From positions 124,001 to 188,000 of the forward strand of contig CAVWSN010000009.1 of NCBI GenBank assembly GCA_963757815.1: DNA of 64,000 nt, in the 5' to 3' direction. The translations under genes were made by a program, and so were the position numbers. The notes under the pieces are model-generated. The model saw nothing but the letters and a program-made list of their open reading frames with translations, was not told the DNA's origin and did no database searches. Below are positions 1-8,371 of the stretch, piece by piece. This stretch comes from JACVRW01 sp963757815. Lineage in GTDB: Bacteria; Actinomycetota; Thermoleophilia; Solirubrobacterales; Thermoleophilaceae. Numbering within the stretch: position 1 is the first letter of the stretch; every line of letters starts with the position of its first letter.

Positions 1-393
1 GTCGAGGAGCACTCGGACCACCCGCTCGCGGTCTACGCGCAGCTGGCCAAAGGCATCAACTGCGGCCGTGACTACAAGAACCTCACGCCCGACAAGCGAC
101 TTCACGTGCGCGAGGCCGAGCCGAAGGATGCGGCCAAGCTGCTCACGGCAGTCGAACAGGCCTCCGCGGCGCCGGACGACGGCGGCGTCGACAACATCAC
201 GCTGAACATGGCGATGCGCAGGCACGCCCGCGCCGAGGCCAGGGCCGGCAGCCCCGTCAAGGCGGCGAAGGTCATGGACCGCATGGTCTCGATCTTCGAG
301 TCCAAGGGGCTCAACCCTCAGGTGCTGCAGAAGATCCGCATGCAGGCCGAGGCGACCAAGGAATCGATAGCCGACGAGGCGAAAGGCGCATGA
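1..393 (+). CDS. Hypothetical protein, 5' end outside window
   Basis: The reading frame is open from base 1 to a TGA at 391-393, giving 130 residues of an unrecognised protein whose start lies upstream. The visible part is charged, soluble and probably helical, with two conserved-looking cysteine-poor halves and no membrane segment. Its stop overlaps the ATG of the next gene (ATGA at 390-393), so the two are translationally coupled and probably work together. I do not recognise a family. The codon use matches the neighbours. Confidence 0.6.
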   Translation, partial: VEEHSDHPLAVYAQLAKGINCGRDYKNLTPDKRLHVREAEPKDAAKLLTAVEQASAAPDDGGVDNITLNMAMRRHARAEARAGSPVKAAKVMDRMVSIFESKGLNPQVLQKIRMQAEATKESIADEAKGA

Positions 394-1763
394 GCCCGGC
401 CCAAGAGCCACCCGAGGTCAGCGCGCTCTGGGCGGCCGTCGAGCGCGGCGACGTCACGTTCCACCAGGTGGCGACGGCCTGGTTCGAGTCGCGCTTCACG
501 AGCGGTGATGCGCGCCGGAAGGGCCAGAAGGATGACGCCACGCGCAGCGCCTACGCTCGCGTCTTCCCCAAGCTGCTCGAGGTGTTCGGCGAGCAGCGTG
601 GCTGCCTGATCAGCGCCTACTTCTGCAGGAACATGCGGGTGGGCGTTGCGCTCACGGACATTGCCAAGGCGGCCGAGAAAGACGACGGGCCGCTGCAGAG
701 CCTCGAGGAGCGTCAGGCCTACGAGCGGGAGTCCGCGGAGTGGGGGGCCTGGAAGCGATTCAGGGCACGGCGCCGGAACGCCAACCACGGCGAGGCCAGC
801 AACACCGCGATTCACCTCGAGCCGATCTTCGGCGACCCGGACAGTCCGCGGGCCAAGGAGCTGCTGTTTCGCTGCCTGCGCGTCCACTATCACGCGCTCG
901 AGTTCCTCAAGCCGAAGCCGCGCAAGATCTGCATGCGGATGACCTTCAACGTGATCACCATGCTGCTGGGCACGCTCGATACGCGGGCGGGGAACGGCGG
1001 CAAGGCCAGCGCCTTCGATCAGAGTCCCGAAGACCAGCGCACGATCGAGAAGGAGCTCGAGGCCACCGAGTCCTACTTCCTCCAGTCCGCGCAGCGCACC
1101 GCCCGGCTCGAGTACCTGATCGGGATGATCCCCGGCCTGATCCTGGCGGCCCTCGTCGCGGTCCTGATCTGGAACGTGACCGAGGTACCGCAGGAGTTCT
1201 CGATCGCGCTCGTGGGCGGCGCGCTCGGCGCGCTCGTCTCGGTGATGGAACGCCTGACGGCGGGCAAGCTCACCCTCAACCACGAGTACGGCAAGGCGAC
1301 GCTGCGCATCCTCGGAGGAATGCGGCCGTTCATCGGAGCGCTGTTCGGCTTGGCGCTCTACGTGCTGATCTCCGGCGCGCTGATACCGATGGAGGTGCCG
1401 GACGCGGACAAGCAGAGGTACTTCTTCGCGGGCATCGCGTTCCTCGCCGGCTTCTCCGAGCGCTGGGCCCAGGACATGATCGACCCGGGCAAGCTGCCGA
1501 CCCCCACCGCGCACACCACCGCGACCGGCGCCGGCGGGTGCGCGCCCGCCGGCCCTGGTCGCCCGCTAGGAGAGCCACGATGCCCCCGTTCCCGAAGCCG
1601 CGCTTCGACTACAGCCCGCGTGTGGCCCGTGAGCTCGGCGCCCTGCGAGCGCTGCGTGAGGAGCGCGGCATTCCCGCCAAGCGCGACGACCGGCTCCTGC
1701 TCGCCACCTGGAACATCGCCAACCTGGGCGTGCAGGAGCGCAGCGAGGCGGACCACGAGCTGA
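390..1763 (+). CDS. Unknown protein with C-terminal membrane domain
   Basis: The first ~240 residues are soluble and charged. Four hydrophobic segments follow at about residues 243-262, 268-287, 313-332 and 345-362; the last contains FLAGFSER and precedes a short Pro/Thr tail, a pattern seen in uncharacterised bacterial membrane proteins. The ATG overlaps the stop of the upstream gene. The frame as read runs to 1763, 184 bases into the next gene, and its last ~65 residues are Arg/Ser/Pro-rich and unlike real protein. A one-base overcall near 1500-1560 would end it at the TAG at 1567-1569, just before the next gene's ribosome site. I think that is the true end. Function unknown. Confidence 0.6.
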   Translation: MSPAQEPPEVSALWAAVERGDVTFHQVATAWFESRFTSGDARRKGQKDDATRSAYARVFPKLLEVFGEQRGCLISAYFCRNMRVGVALTDIAKAAEKDDGPLQSLEERQAYERESAEWGAWKRFRARRRNANHGEASNTAIHLEPIFGDPDSPRAKELLFRCLRVHYHALEFLKPKPRKICMRMTFNVITMLLGTLDTRAGNGGKASAFDQSPEDQRTIEKELEATESYFLQSAQRTARLEYLIGMIPGLILAALVAVLIWNVTEVPQEFSIALVGGALGALVSVMERLTAGKLTLNHEYGKATLRILGGMRPFIGALFGLALYVLISGALIPMEVPDADKQRYFFAGIAFLAGFSERWAQDMIDPGKLPTPTAHTTATGAGGCAPAGPGRPLGEPRCPRSRSRASTTARVWPVSSAPCERCVRSAAFPPSATTGSCSPPGTSPTWACRSAARRTTS

Positions 1764-2530
1764 TCGCCGAGATCGTCAGCTGGTTCGACCTCGTGGCGGT
1801 GCAGGAGGTCGGCGACAACCTGAGCGGGATCCGTGCGGTCCGCGACCGGCTCCCGCCGAGCTGGCGGATGCAGTTCTCGGAGGCGGGCGGCAACCGCGAG
1901 CGGGCCGCCTTCATCTACGACGCGAGCAAGGTGGAGCCGCTCGAGAAGACCGGGCGGCTCGCGATCCCTCCGTCCGAGCTGGCGCGCATCAGGCTGAACG
2001 GCGTCCACGAGCAGTTCCGCGGCTTCGACCGCGGGCCCTACGTCGGCACATTCCGCGCGGGGCGCTTCAGCATCGAGCTCGTCAACGTGCACCTCTTCTT
2101 CGGCTCGGACAGCGAGCGGGCGGATATCGAACGGCGCATGCTCGAGACGTTCGCGGTCGCGCGCTGGTGCGACCGCCGGCGCACGAACCCGAACGCATAC
2201 CTGCGCGACATAGTCGCGCTCGGCGACTTCAACCTGCCCGAGCTGTCTGACGACGATCCGATCTACCGCACGCTCACGGCACGCGGGCTCGAGCTACCTG
2301 CCCACAAGAGCGCCGTGGGAGGGTCGAGCCTCCAGGGTCACAAGCATTACGATCAGGTCGCCTTCTTCCCGGGAGAGACGAGCGAGTTCGCCGAGCGCGT
2401 CGACGTGTTCGACTTCGACAACGCGATCTTCGCGGACCTGTACCAGTCGCGCCCGCTCAAGCAGTTCCTCTCCTACCTGCGTTACCACCTATCGGATCAC
2501 AGGCCGCTGTGGGCGCAGTTCTCGATCTGA
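1580..2530 (+). CDS. Endonuclease/exonuclease/phosphatase (EEP) family protein
   Basis: 316 residues starting at ATG 1580, with AGGAG at 1568-1572 seven bases upstream; the same frame is open further upstream but that part is a shadow. The EEP fold signatures appear in order: TWNIANLG, VAVQEVG (metal-binding Glu), VNVHLFF, LGDFN and a closing SDHRPLWA. The family covers Mg-dependent nucleases, inositol phosphatases and sphingomyelinases, so the substrate cannot be read from sequence. No signal peptide is visible. It overlaps the next gene by 22 bases and belongs to the overlapped group 1-4841. Confidence 0.8.
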   Translation: MPPFPKPRFDYSPRVARELGALRALREERGIPAKRDDRLLLATWNIANLGVQERSEADHELIAEIVSWFDLVAVQEVGDNLSGIRAVRDRLPPSWRMQFSEAGGNRERAAFIYDASKVEPLEKTGRLAIPPSELARIRLNGVHEQFRGFDRGPYVGTFRAGRFSIELVNVHLFFGSDSERADIERRMLETFAVARWCDRRRTNPNAYLRDIVALGDFNLPELSDDDPIYRTLTARGLELPAHKSAVGGSSLQGHKHYDQVAFFPGETSEFAERVDVFDFDNAIFADLYQSRPLKQFLSYLRYHLSDHRPLWAQFSI

Positions 2531-3669
2531 CGCAGAGCGAGGTAGGCCCGAGCCAGGCGCTGCTCGAGCGCCACCGCCCGCTCCTCCGCTTCGACCGCCA
2601 GTACGACTACCGCGCCGCGGCCGTCGAGGGTGTGGTTGAGAACGCCGGCAACCTGCTGCGCACCCGCTACGGCGAGGTGATCGCGCGAGCGGCAGGCGAA
2701 CCGGAGCTGACGCTCGACCTCCTGCGCGTCTACCCCGACGAGCTTTCTCCGGACGAGCGCGACTGCCTCTGCCTTGCTCCGGATCATCTCGGCGACGCCA
2801 TCCGCATGGAGGGCGAGAGCCGCTACGCGGCCCGCCTATACGGGCGGGCGGTCGAGGACGGCGGGCGTACCTGGCTCCAGTACTGGTTCTGGCTCTACTA
2901 CAACCCCAAGAACCTGTTCGGCTTCGGCAAGCACGAGGGCGACTGGGAGATGGTTCAGCTCGGCCTCGATCAGGACGGCGAGGTCGAGGTCGCGACCTAC
3001 GCGCAGCACGACACCGGCGAGGCGCGCCGCCGGGAGGAGATCGAATGGGTCGAGCGCGAGGGGCGCCCGCACGCGGTCGTATACGTCGCGCCGCTGTCGC
3101 ACGCCTCCTATTTCGAGGCCGGCACGCACCCGTACCCGGTCGGCATCGACCACCCCTACGGCGACGGCCCGGAGGGGCTGCTGCCGGTCGTTCCGTTCGG
3201 CGACTGGGCGGAGTGGCCGGGACGCTGGGGCAACTCCGAGCGGGTGATCGCCCGGCGGATCGGGAATGGGCCGCCTAGCCCGTCCCGGCAGCGGCCGAAG
3301 TGGGACCGGCCCGCCACCTTCCACAAGCGCATCCGACGTCGCCGCTTCCGCTCGTTGCTCGGCCGGGTTCTGCACCTCGCCGGCCGCGCGACCTACCCCA
3401 ACCCGCCACAGCTCGAGGCGCGCCTCGACGGGCAGTTGTGCACGGTCAGCTACCGCCTCGAGTCGACCTTCTGGCGCCGCTCCGCCCACCTCTACCTGAC
3501 AGCGCACGACGGCGACCGCCTGCTTGCGAGCCGGACCGTGCGGAGGGCGGACGACGAGGGGACCGAGGTGCTGCGCCTCCCGTTCACGCCCTCAGCACCG
3601 GCCGTGTGGGGAAGCACCTTCAATGCGCTGCGGCAGCGAAGCGACCTGACCGAGGCAGCGATCTCGTGA
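2509..3669 (+). CDS. Vps62-like protein
   Basis: 386 residues from a GTG start inside the end of the EEP gene. Residues ~100-230 carry the marks of the Vps62 family: a Trp/Tyr-rich stretch (LQYWFWLYYNPKN), then GKHEGDWEMVQL, then HASYFEAGTHPYP. The role of bacterial Vps62-like proteins is not established. The C-terminal third is Arg-rich then beta-like. There is no signal peptide or transmembrane segment. The stop TGA is embedded in the GTGA that starts the M19 dipeptidase gene, so expression is coupled. Confidence 0.7.
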   Translation: MGAVLDLTQSEVGPSQALLERHRPLLRFDRQYDYRAAAVEGVVENAGNLLRTRYGEVIARAAGEPELTLDLLRVYPDELSPDERDCLCLAPDHLGDAIRMEGESRYAARLYGRAVEDGGRTWLQYWFWLYYNPKNLFGFGKHEGDWEMVQLGLDQDGEVEVATYAQHDTGEARRREEIEWVEREGRPHAVVYVAPLSHASYFEAGTHPYPVGIDHPYGDGPEGLLPVVPFGDWAEWPGRWGNSERVIARRIGNGPPSPSRQRPKWDRPATFHKRIRRRRFRSLLGRVLHLAGRATYPNPPQLEARLDGQLCTVSYRLESTFWRRSAHLYLTAHDGDRLLASRTVRRADDEGTEVLRLPFTPSAPAVWGSTFNALRQRSDLTEAAIS

Positions 3670-4841
3670 TCGCGGATGTGCACGCCCACTACGCGATGCA
3701 CCTCGTGCCGGATGGCGGGAAGAGCCCGTTCGAGCTGCTCGCAACCGCTCGGGGTCGCGATCGCTTGCTCGACCGCATCCGGGCCCGCTTGGTGGGACTC
3801 GCCGGCCGCTTTGCCAATTACCGCTCGTTCGATTCGGGCCCGCGCGTGACGCTGCCGGCGCTGCGGCAGGGCGGAGCTGGGCTCGTGTTCTCGGTCCTCT
3901 ACTCGTTCTTCGACGAGCTCGACCTCGACGTGCCGTACGGCGCGCGGCCGGACAAGGACTACCTGGCGCGCCTGCTGCGCCAGCTGGAGCTGGTGGAGGA
4001 GGACATCGCCGAGCGCCACTCGGAGGACGCCGTCGTTGTCCGCGACATCGAATCCCTTGATGCCGCCGTCGCGAACGGACGGATCGCCTTCGTGCACAGC
4101 GTCGAGGGCGGCTTCCACCTGGGCGCCGAGCCCGCGGCCGTCGAGCGCGCCGTCGCGCAGTTGGCGGCCCGGGGCGTCGCCTACATCACGCTCCCGCACC
4201 TCGTCTGGCGCGGCGTTGCGACGAACGCGCCCGCGTTCCCGTTCATGCCAGACTCGCTCTACCGGCGGCTCTTCCCGCAGCCGGCTGAGGGACTGTCCGA
4301 TCTCGGCCGGGCCGCCGTGCGGGCGATGGCCCGCGAGCGCGTGCTCGTCGACGTCTCGCACATGAGCGCGGCCGCCCTCGATGACACGTTCGCGTTGCTC
4401 GACGAGCTGGATCCGCAGGGGACCCTGCCCGTTGTCGCGTCGCACGCGGGCTGCCGCTTCGGGCGCCTGCGCTACATGCTCGACGAGCCCACCGTCGAGC
4501 GCATCGCCGCGCGCGACGGCCTCGTCGGGCTGATCTTCGCGCAGCACCAGCTGAACGACGGCATCCGGCGGCGTCGCACCAGCACGCTGGATGAGTCCCT
4601 CGAGGTGCTGTTCCGGCACATCGACCGGCTGCGCGAAATCACCGGCTCACACCGCCACACGGCCATCGGCTCCGACTTTGACGGCTTCATCAAGCCCACA
4701 CTCACGGGGCTCGAGTCGATGGCCGACATGGCGACGCTGGAGAGCGCCCTCGTGGGCCGCTACGGAGAGGACGACGCACTGGCGATCTGCTCGGAGAACG
4801 CGCTCAGGACGCTACGGGCACTCTGGTCCGCTGACGGATGA
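3666..4841 (+). CDS. Membrane dipeptidase-type M19 metallopeptidase
   Basis: 391 residues from GTG 3666, which overlaps the previous stop (GTGA). The M19 dinuclear-zinc ligands are recognisable: DVHAH at the N-terminus (DxH), the HSVEGG glutamate near residue 143, DVSHMS near 230 and SHAGCRF near 260, followed by GSDFDG. M19 enzymes cleave dipeptides, some D-amino-acid dipeptides and related amides. No signal peptide or lipobox is seen, so a cytoplasmic location is likely. The frame is open much further upstream, but that region is the Vps62 gene. It ends 38 bases inside the convergent ROK kinase gene. Confidence 0.88.
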   Translation: MIADVHAHYAMHLVPDGGKSPFELLATARGRDRLLDRIRARLVGLAGRFANYRSFDSGPRVTLPALRQGGAGLVFSVLYSFFDELDLDVPYGARPDKDYLARLLRQLELVEEDIAERHSEDAVVVRDIESLDAAVANGRIAFVHSVEGGFHLGAEPAAVERAVAQLAARGVAYITLPHLVWRGVATNAPAFPFMPDSLYRRLFPQPAEGLSDLGRAAVRAMARERVLVDVSHMSAAALDDTFALLDELDPQGTLPVVASHAGCRFGRLRYMLDEPTVERIAARDGLVGLIFAQHQLNDGIRRRRTSTLDESLEVLFRHIDRLREITGSHRHTAIGSDFDGFIKPTLTGLESMADMATLESALVGRYGEDDALAICSENALRTLRALWSADG

Positions 4842-5779
4842 GGAGCGCGGCGCCGATCGCCCCGCCGAGGTCGCCGAGCTCCGCCATCAGGAACGCCGGC
4901 GGGTTGTCGCTCGAGAACAGATGAGGCAGCATCGCCTTCTCGATCCTCTTCCGGTAGGGCTCGCCAAGGCGCAGCCCGAGGCCGCCTCCGAGGATGACGG
5001 CCTCGACGTCGAGGACGTTGAGCGTCGAGGCGATCCCGGCACCGAGCGCCTCGACCGCCTCGTCAATCAGCTTGTGGGCGAGCTTGTCGTCGTGCTCCAG
5101 CGCCCGCCCCCAGACGCCGCTGGTGAGCCGGTCGCGCCCGCGCTTCTCCATGATCTTGAACAAGCTCGGTCTTGTGGCCCTTCTCGTGCCGGTGCCGCGC
5201 CCGCTCCTCGAGCGCCTTGCGGCCGGCATACGCCTCCATGCAGCCCTTCCGCCCGCATGGGCAGCGGGCGCCGTCCATCACCACGCACACGTGGCCGATC
5301 TCGCCGGCGCCGCCGCGGCCGAGCCAGGGTTTGCCGCGCAGGACGATGCCGCCGCCCACGCCGGTGCCCCAGAAGACGCCGAGCAAGGACTTGTAGGGCC
5401 GGCCGGCGCCGAGGTTGAGCTCGGCGTCGGTCGCCACGTTCACGTCGTTGTCGATCTTGACGCGGGGGCCCAGGGCCTCCTTGAGCGTGGCCGCGAGCGG
5501 GAACGAACCCTCCCAGCCGGGCAGGTTGCGCGCGCTCGTGACGATGCCCCTGCGCCCGTCGATGACGCCGGGAGAGCCGACGCCCACGCCCGCCAGCGAG
5601 TGGGTGTCGACGCCCGCCTGAGCGGCCGCGGTGCGCACCGAGGCGGCCATCGCCTCGGCCACATCGGCCGGGCCGCCGGAGGTCGGCGTGGGGAGCCGCT
5701 CCTGGCCGACCACCTGGCCCTCGTCGTCGATTACGACGGCCTGGATCTTGGTTCCACCGAGGTCGATTCCGGCCCGCAC
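4804..5779 (-). CDS. ROK-family glucokinase-like sugar kinase (frameshifted as read)
   Basis: Starts at GTG 5779 with GIDLGGTKIQ (phosphate-1 loop), then DNDVNVATDAE, GTGVGGGIV, EIGHV and the ROK zinc motif CPCGRKGCMEA. The C-terminal half (LNVLDVEAVILGGGLG and LGGAIGAALL) lies in another frame. The switch is at 5161-5163, where the plus strand has one extra A (coding strand CTTG for CTG). Without it the product is about 324 residues, normal for ROK kinases. Probable role is ATP-dependent phosphorylation of glucose feeding the pathway encoded divergently at 5855. A second ROK kinase lies at 7385. The 3' end overlaps the M19 gene by 38 bases. Confidence 0.8.
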
Positions 5780-5854
5780 GGGTGCAAGCCTAACCCGGCG
5801 TGCAGATACGCTCGCCCTCGAACGCCCGGGGAAGCTCGACCGAGAGGAGGAACG

Positions 5855-7375
5855 GTGACCGCCGACAGTCAGATCGGGGTTACGGGGCTGGCGGTGATGG
5901 GCGCGAACCTGGCCCGGAATATCGCCCGTCGCGGCGTCCCCGTCGCCGTGCACAACCGAACGGCTGCGCGAACCGGTGAGTTCATGGAGCGGTACTCGGA
6001 CGAGGGCTCGTTCTCGGCGGCCGAGTCGCTGCAGGAGTTCGTCGCCGCGCTGGAGCGCCCGCGCAGGATCATCGCCATGGTCAAGGCCGGGCCTGCGGTG
6101 GACGGCGTGATCGACGATCTCGCCCCGCTGTTGGACGAGGGCGACATCATCATCGATGGGGGCAACTCCCACTTCGCCGATACGCGCCGGCGCACGTCGG
6201 GCTGCGCCGAGCGAGGACTGCGGTTCCTCGGCATCGGCGTCTCCGGCGGTGAGGAGGGCGCCCTGCTCGGCCCAAGCATCATGCCCGGCGGCGAGCGGGA
6301 TGCCTACGGCGCCGTGGAGCAGGTGCTGACCTCGATCGCTGCACGGGTGGACGGGACCCCCTGCTGCGCCTACATCGGGCGCGACGGCGCGGGCCACTAC
6401 GTGAAGATGGTGCACAACGGCATCGAGTACGCGGACATCCAGCTGATCGCCGAGGCCTATGACCTGCTGCGTCACGGGGCCGGCCTGGAGGTTGGTGAGA
6501 TAGCGGCGATCTTCGAGGACTGGAACAGCGGCCATCTCGAGTCGTTCCTGATCGAGATCACCGCCAAGGTGCTGGCAAAGGAGGATCCGGATACCGGGCG
6601 GCCGCTCGTCGATGTGATCGTCGATGAAGCCGAGCAGAAGGGGACGGGCCGCTGGACGAGCCAGGACGCGCTCGAGCTGGGAGTGCCGCTCACGGCGATC
6701 ACCGAGGCCGTGTTCGCCCGCTCCCTGTCCGCGCTGCGCGACCAGCGCCGGGTCGCGTCCGAGTCCTTGGCGGGCCCGAGGCCGGATGCCGGCACGCGGG
6801 CGGCCGACGGCCTCGTCGAGGACGTTCAGAGGGCTCTCTACGCGAGCAAGATCGTGGCCTACGCCCAGGGTTTCGAGCAGCTGGCGGCGGCCTCCAAGGC
6901 GTACGACTGGAATCTGGACATGGGCTCACTCGCCACGATCTGGCGCGGCGGCTGCATCATCAGGGCCCGTTTCCTCAATCGCATTCGCGACGCGTACGCC
7001 GATGACCCGGCCACCGTCAATCTTCTGGTGGTGCCGTACTTCCGCGACGCGGTCGCCGAGGCCCAGGACTCCTGGCGGCGGGTGATCACACGCGCGGTTG
7101 AGCTGGGCGTAGCCGTTCCGGCGTTCACGTCGTCGCTGGCCTACTACGACGGCTACCGTCGCGAGCGCGGAGCGGCCAATCTGATCCAGGGCCTGCGCGA
7201 CTACTTCGGTGCGCACACCTACCGGCGGCTTGATCGCGAGGGCTCCTACCACACGCGCTGGGCGCAGGACGGCGCTGAGGTCCGCACGGACGCTAGGTCT
7301 CGAACACGCGTCGCCGCCCCCCTGAAGGGTGAACCCCGCGTAACGGAGCTTGCTTCGAGGGGCCGCCGCGGATAG
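5855..7375 (+). CDS. gnd: 6-phosphogluconate dehydrogenase, long form
   Basis: 506 residues from GTG 5855 with a strong GAGAGGAGG site just upstream. It oxidatively decarboxylates 6-phosphogluconate to ribulose 5-phosphate. The Rossmann start (GLAVMGANLARN), IIDGGNSHFADT, GVSGGEEGALLGPS, the catalytic GHYVKMVHNGIEY and the long-form region EQKGTGRWTSQDALELG are all present, as is the C-terminal SSLAYYDGYR. This is the ~470-residue family, usually NADP-linked. The protein runs ~30 residues beyond the usual end (after HTRWA) with a basic tail, so the real stop may be slightly upstream if a base is miscalled. It heads the plus-strand pentose phosphate run. Confidence 0.92.
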   Translation: MTADSQIGVTGLAVMGANLARNIARRGVPVAVHNRTAARTGEFMERYSDEGSFSAAESLQEFVAALERPRRIIAMVKAGPAVDGVIDDLAPLLDEGDIIIDGGNSHFADTRRRTSGCAERGLRFLGIGVSGGEEGALLGPSIMPGGERDAYGAVEQVLTSIAARVDGTPCCAYIGRDGAGHYVKMVHNGIEYADIQLIAEAYDLLRHGAGLEVGEIAAIFEDWNSGHLESFLIEITAKVLAKEDPDTGRPLVDVIVDEAEQKGTGRWTSQDALELGVPLTAITEAVFARSLSALRDQRRVASESLAGPRPDAGTRAADGLVEDVQRALYASKIVAYAQGFEQLAAASKAYDWNLDMGSLATIWRGGCIIRARFLNRIRDAYADDPATVNLLVVPYFRDAVAEAQDSWRRVITRAVELGVAVPAFTSSLAYYDGYRRERGAANLIQGLRDYFGAHTYRRLDREGSYHTRWAQDGAEVRTDARSRTRVAAPLKGEPRVTELASRGRRG

Positions 7376-7384
7376 GACTCCCGC

Positions 7385-8371
7385 ATGGCCTCGGATGACG
7401 AGCTCGTGCTGGGCGTCGATGTTGGCGGCACGAAGGTGGCCGTGGCGGCGCTGCGCGGGGGGGAAGTGGCCGGGCGAGCCGAGCAGCCGACCGTGCTCGA
7501 GAGCAGCTCGGCACTCCTCGACGGGCTCGAGGCGACGGCGCGCGAGGTGATCGCGCAGCACGGCCGGCCGGCCGCGATCGGCGTGGGCGTGCCCTCGCAG
7601 ATCGTCTACGCCACCGGGACCGTCGAGACGAGCGTCAACATTCCGCTCGCGGGGGTGGGGCTGCGCGAGGAGCTGGGACGGCGCTTCGGCGTCCCCGTGT
7701 TCGTCGACAACGACGCCAACCTGGCCGCGTTCGCCGAGGCGCGCATGCTCGGCTGCGACGAGCTGGTGATGCTCACGCTCGGCACCGGGGTCGGCGGCGG
7801 CGTCGTCACGGCCGGGCGCATCTTCCGCGGTGCGCACGGTCTCGGCGCCGAGCTCGGCCACTTCACGCTCGACCCCGACGGGCCGCCCTGCCCCGGGAAC
7901 TGCCCGAACAGCGGCTGCGTGGAGGCCTACTGCTCGGGCCAGGCGCTCGAGCGCGACGCCACCGGGCTGGCCCGCGACAAGCCCGACAGCCGGCTGGCCG
8001 GCGCGCTTGGCAGCGACGGGCGGGTGTCCGGGCGAGAGCTCGTGCTGGCGGCCGAGCACGGCGACCCGGACGCCATGCTCATCTTCGAGCGCTTCGCCCG
8101 GATGCTGGGCGTGGCGATCGCCGGCTACGTGAACGTGTTCGAGCCGGAGCGCGTGGTGATCGGCGGCGGGCTGTCACGCGCGTCCCACCTCTACCTGGAC
8201 CGCGCCGTCCAGGAGGCGGGCGCGCGGGCACTCCCCGCGCTGCTCCGGCGCGTCGAGATCTCGCTCGCCCAGCGGGGCCCGGACGCGGGCGTGATCGGGG
8301 CGGGATTGCTTGCGGCGCACGAGATTCGTAACACTGAGCAGGCCAACCCGACAACCGAAGGATCGGCATGA
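7385..8371 (+). CDS. ROK-family glucokinase
   Basis: 328 residues, ATG 7385, ten bases after the upstream stop. ROK motifs: VDVGGTKVAVAAL, DNDANLAAFAEA, LTLGTGVGGGVV, GAELGHF with the His zinc ligand, then CPGNCPNSGCVEAYCSG, a variant of the Cys3 zinc site, and VVIGGGLS. The expected activity is ATP:glucose 6-phosphotransferase, making glucose 6-phosphate for Zwf and the Pgi domain. Stop and next start overlap as ATGA (8368-8371), which ties it to transketolase. It is not a duplicate of the ROK gene at 4804-5779: the zinc motif and loops differ. Confidence 0.9.
   Translation: MASDDELVLGVDVGGTKVAVAALRGGEVAGRAEQPTVLESSSALLDGLEATAREVIAQHGRPAAIGVGVPSQIVYATGTVETSVNIPLAGVGLREELGRRFGVPVFVDNDANLAAFAEARMLGCDELVMLTLGTGVGGGVVTAGRIFRGAHGLGAELGHFTLDPDGPPCPGNCPNSGCVEAYCSGQALERDATGLARDKPDSRLAGALGSDGRVSGRELVLAAEHGDPDAMLIFERFARMLGVAIAGYVNVFEPERVVIGGGLSRASHLYLDRAVQEAGARALPALLRRVEISLAQRGPDAGVIGAGLLAAHEIRNTEQANPTTEGSA

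Noticed and set aside
4804..5779. ROK gene as a decayed pseudogene
   Set aside because: Both halves keep every motif and one extra base explains the break, so error is the simpler reading.
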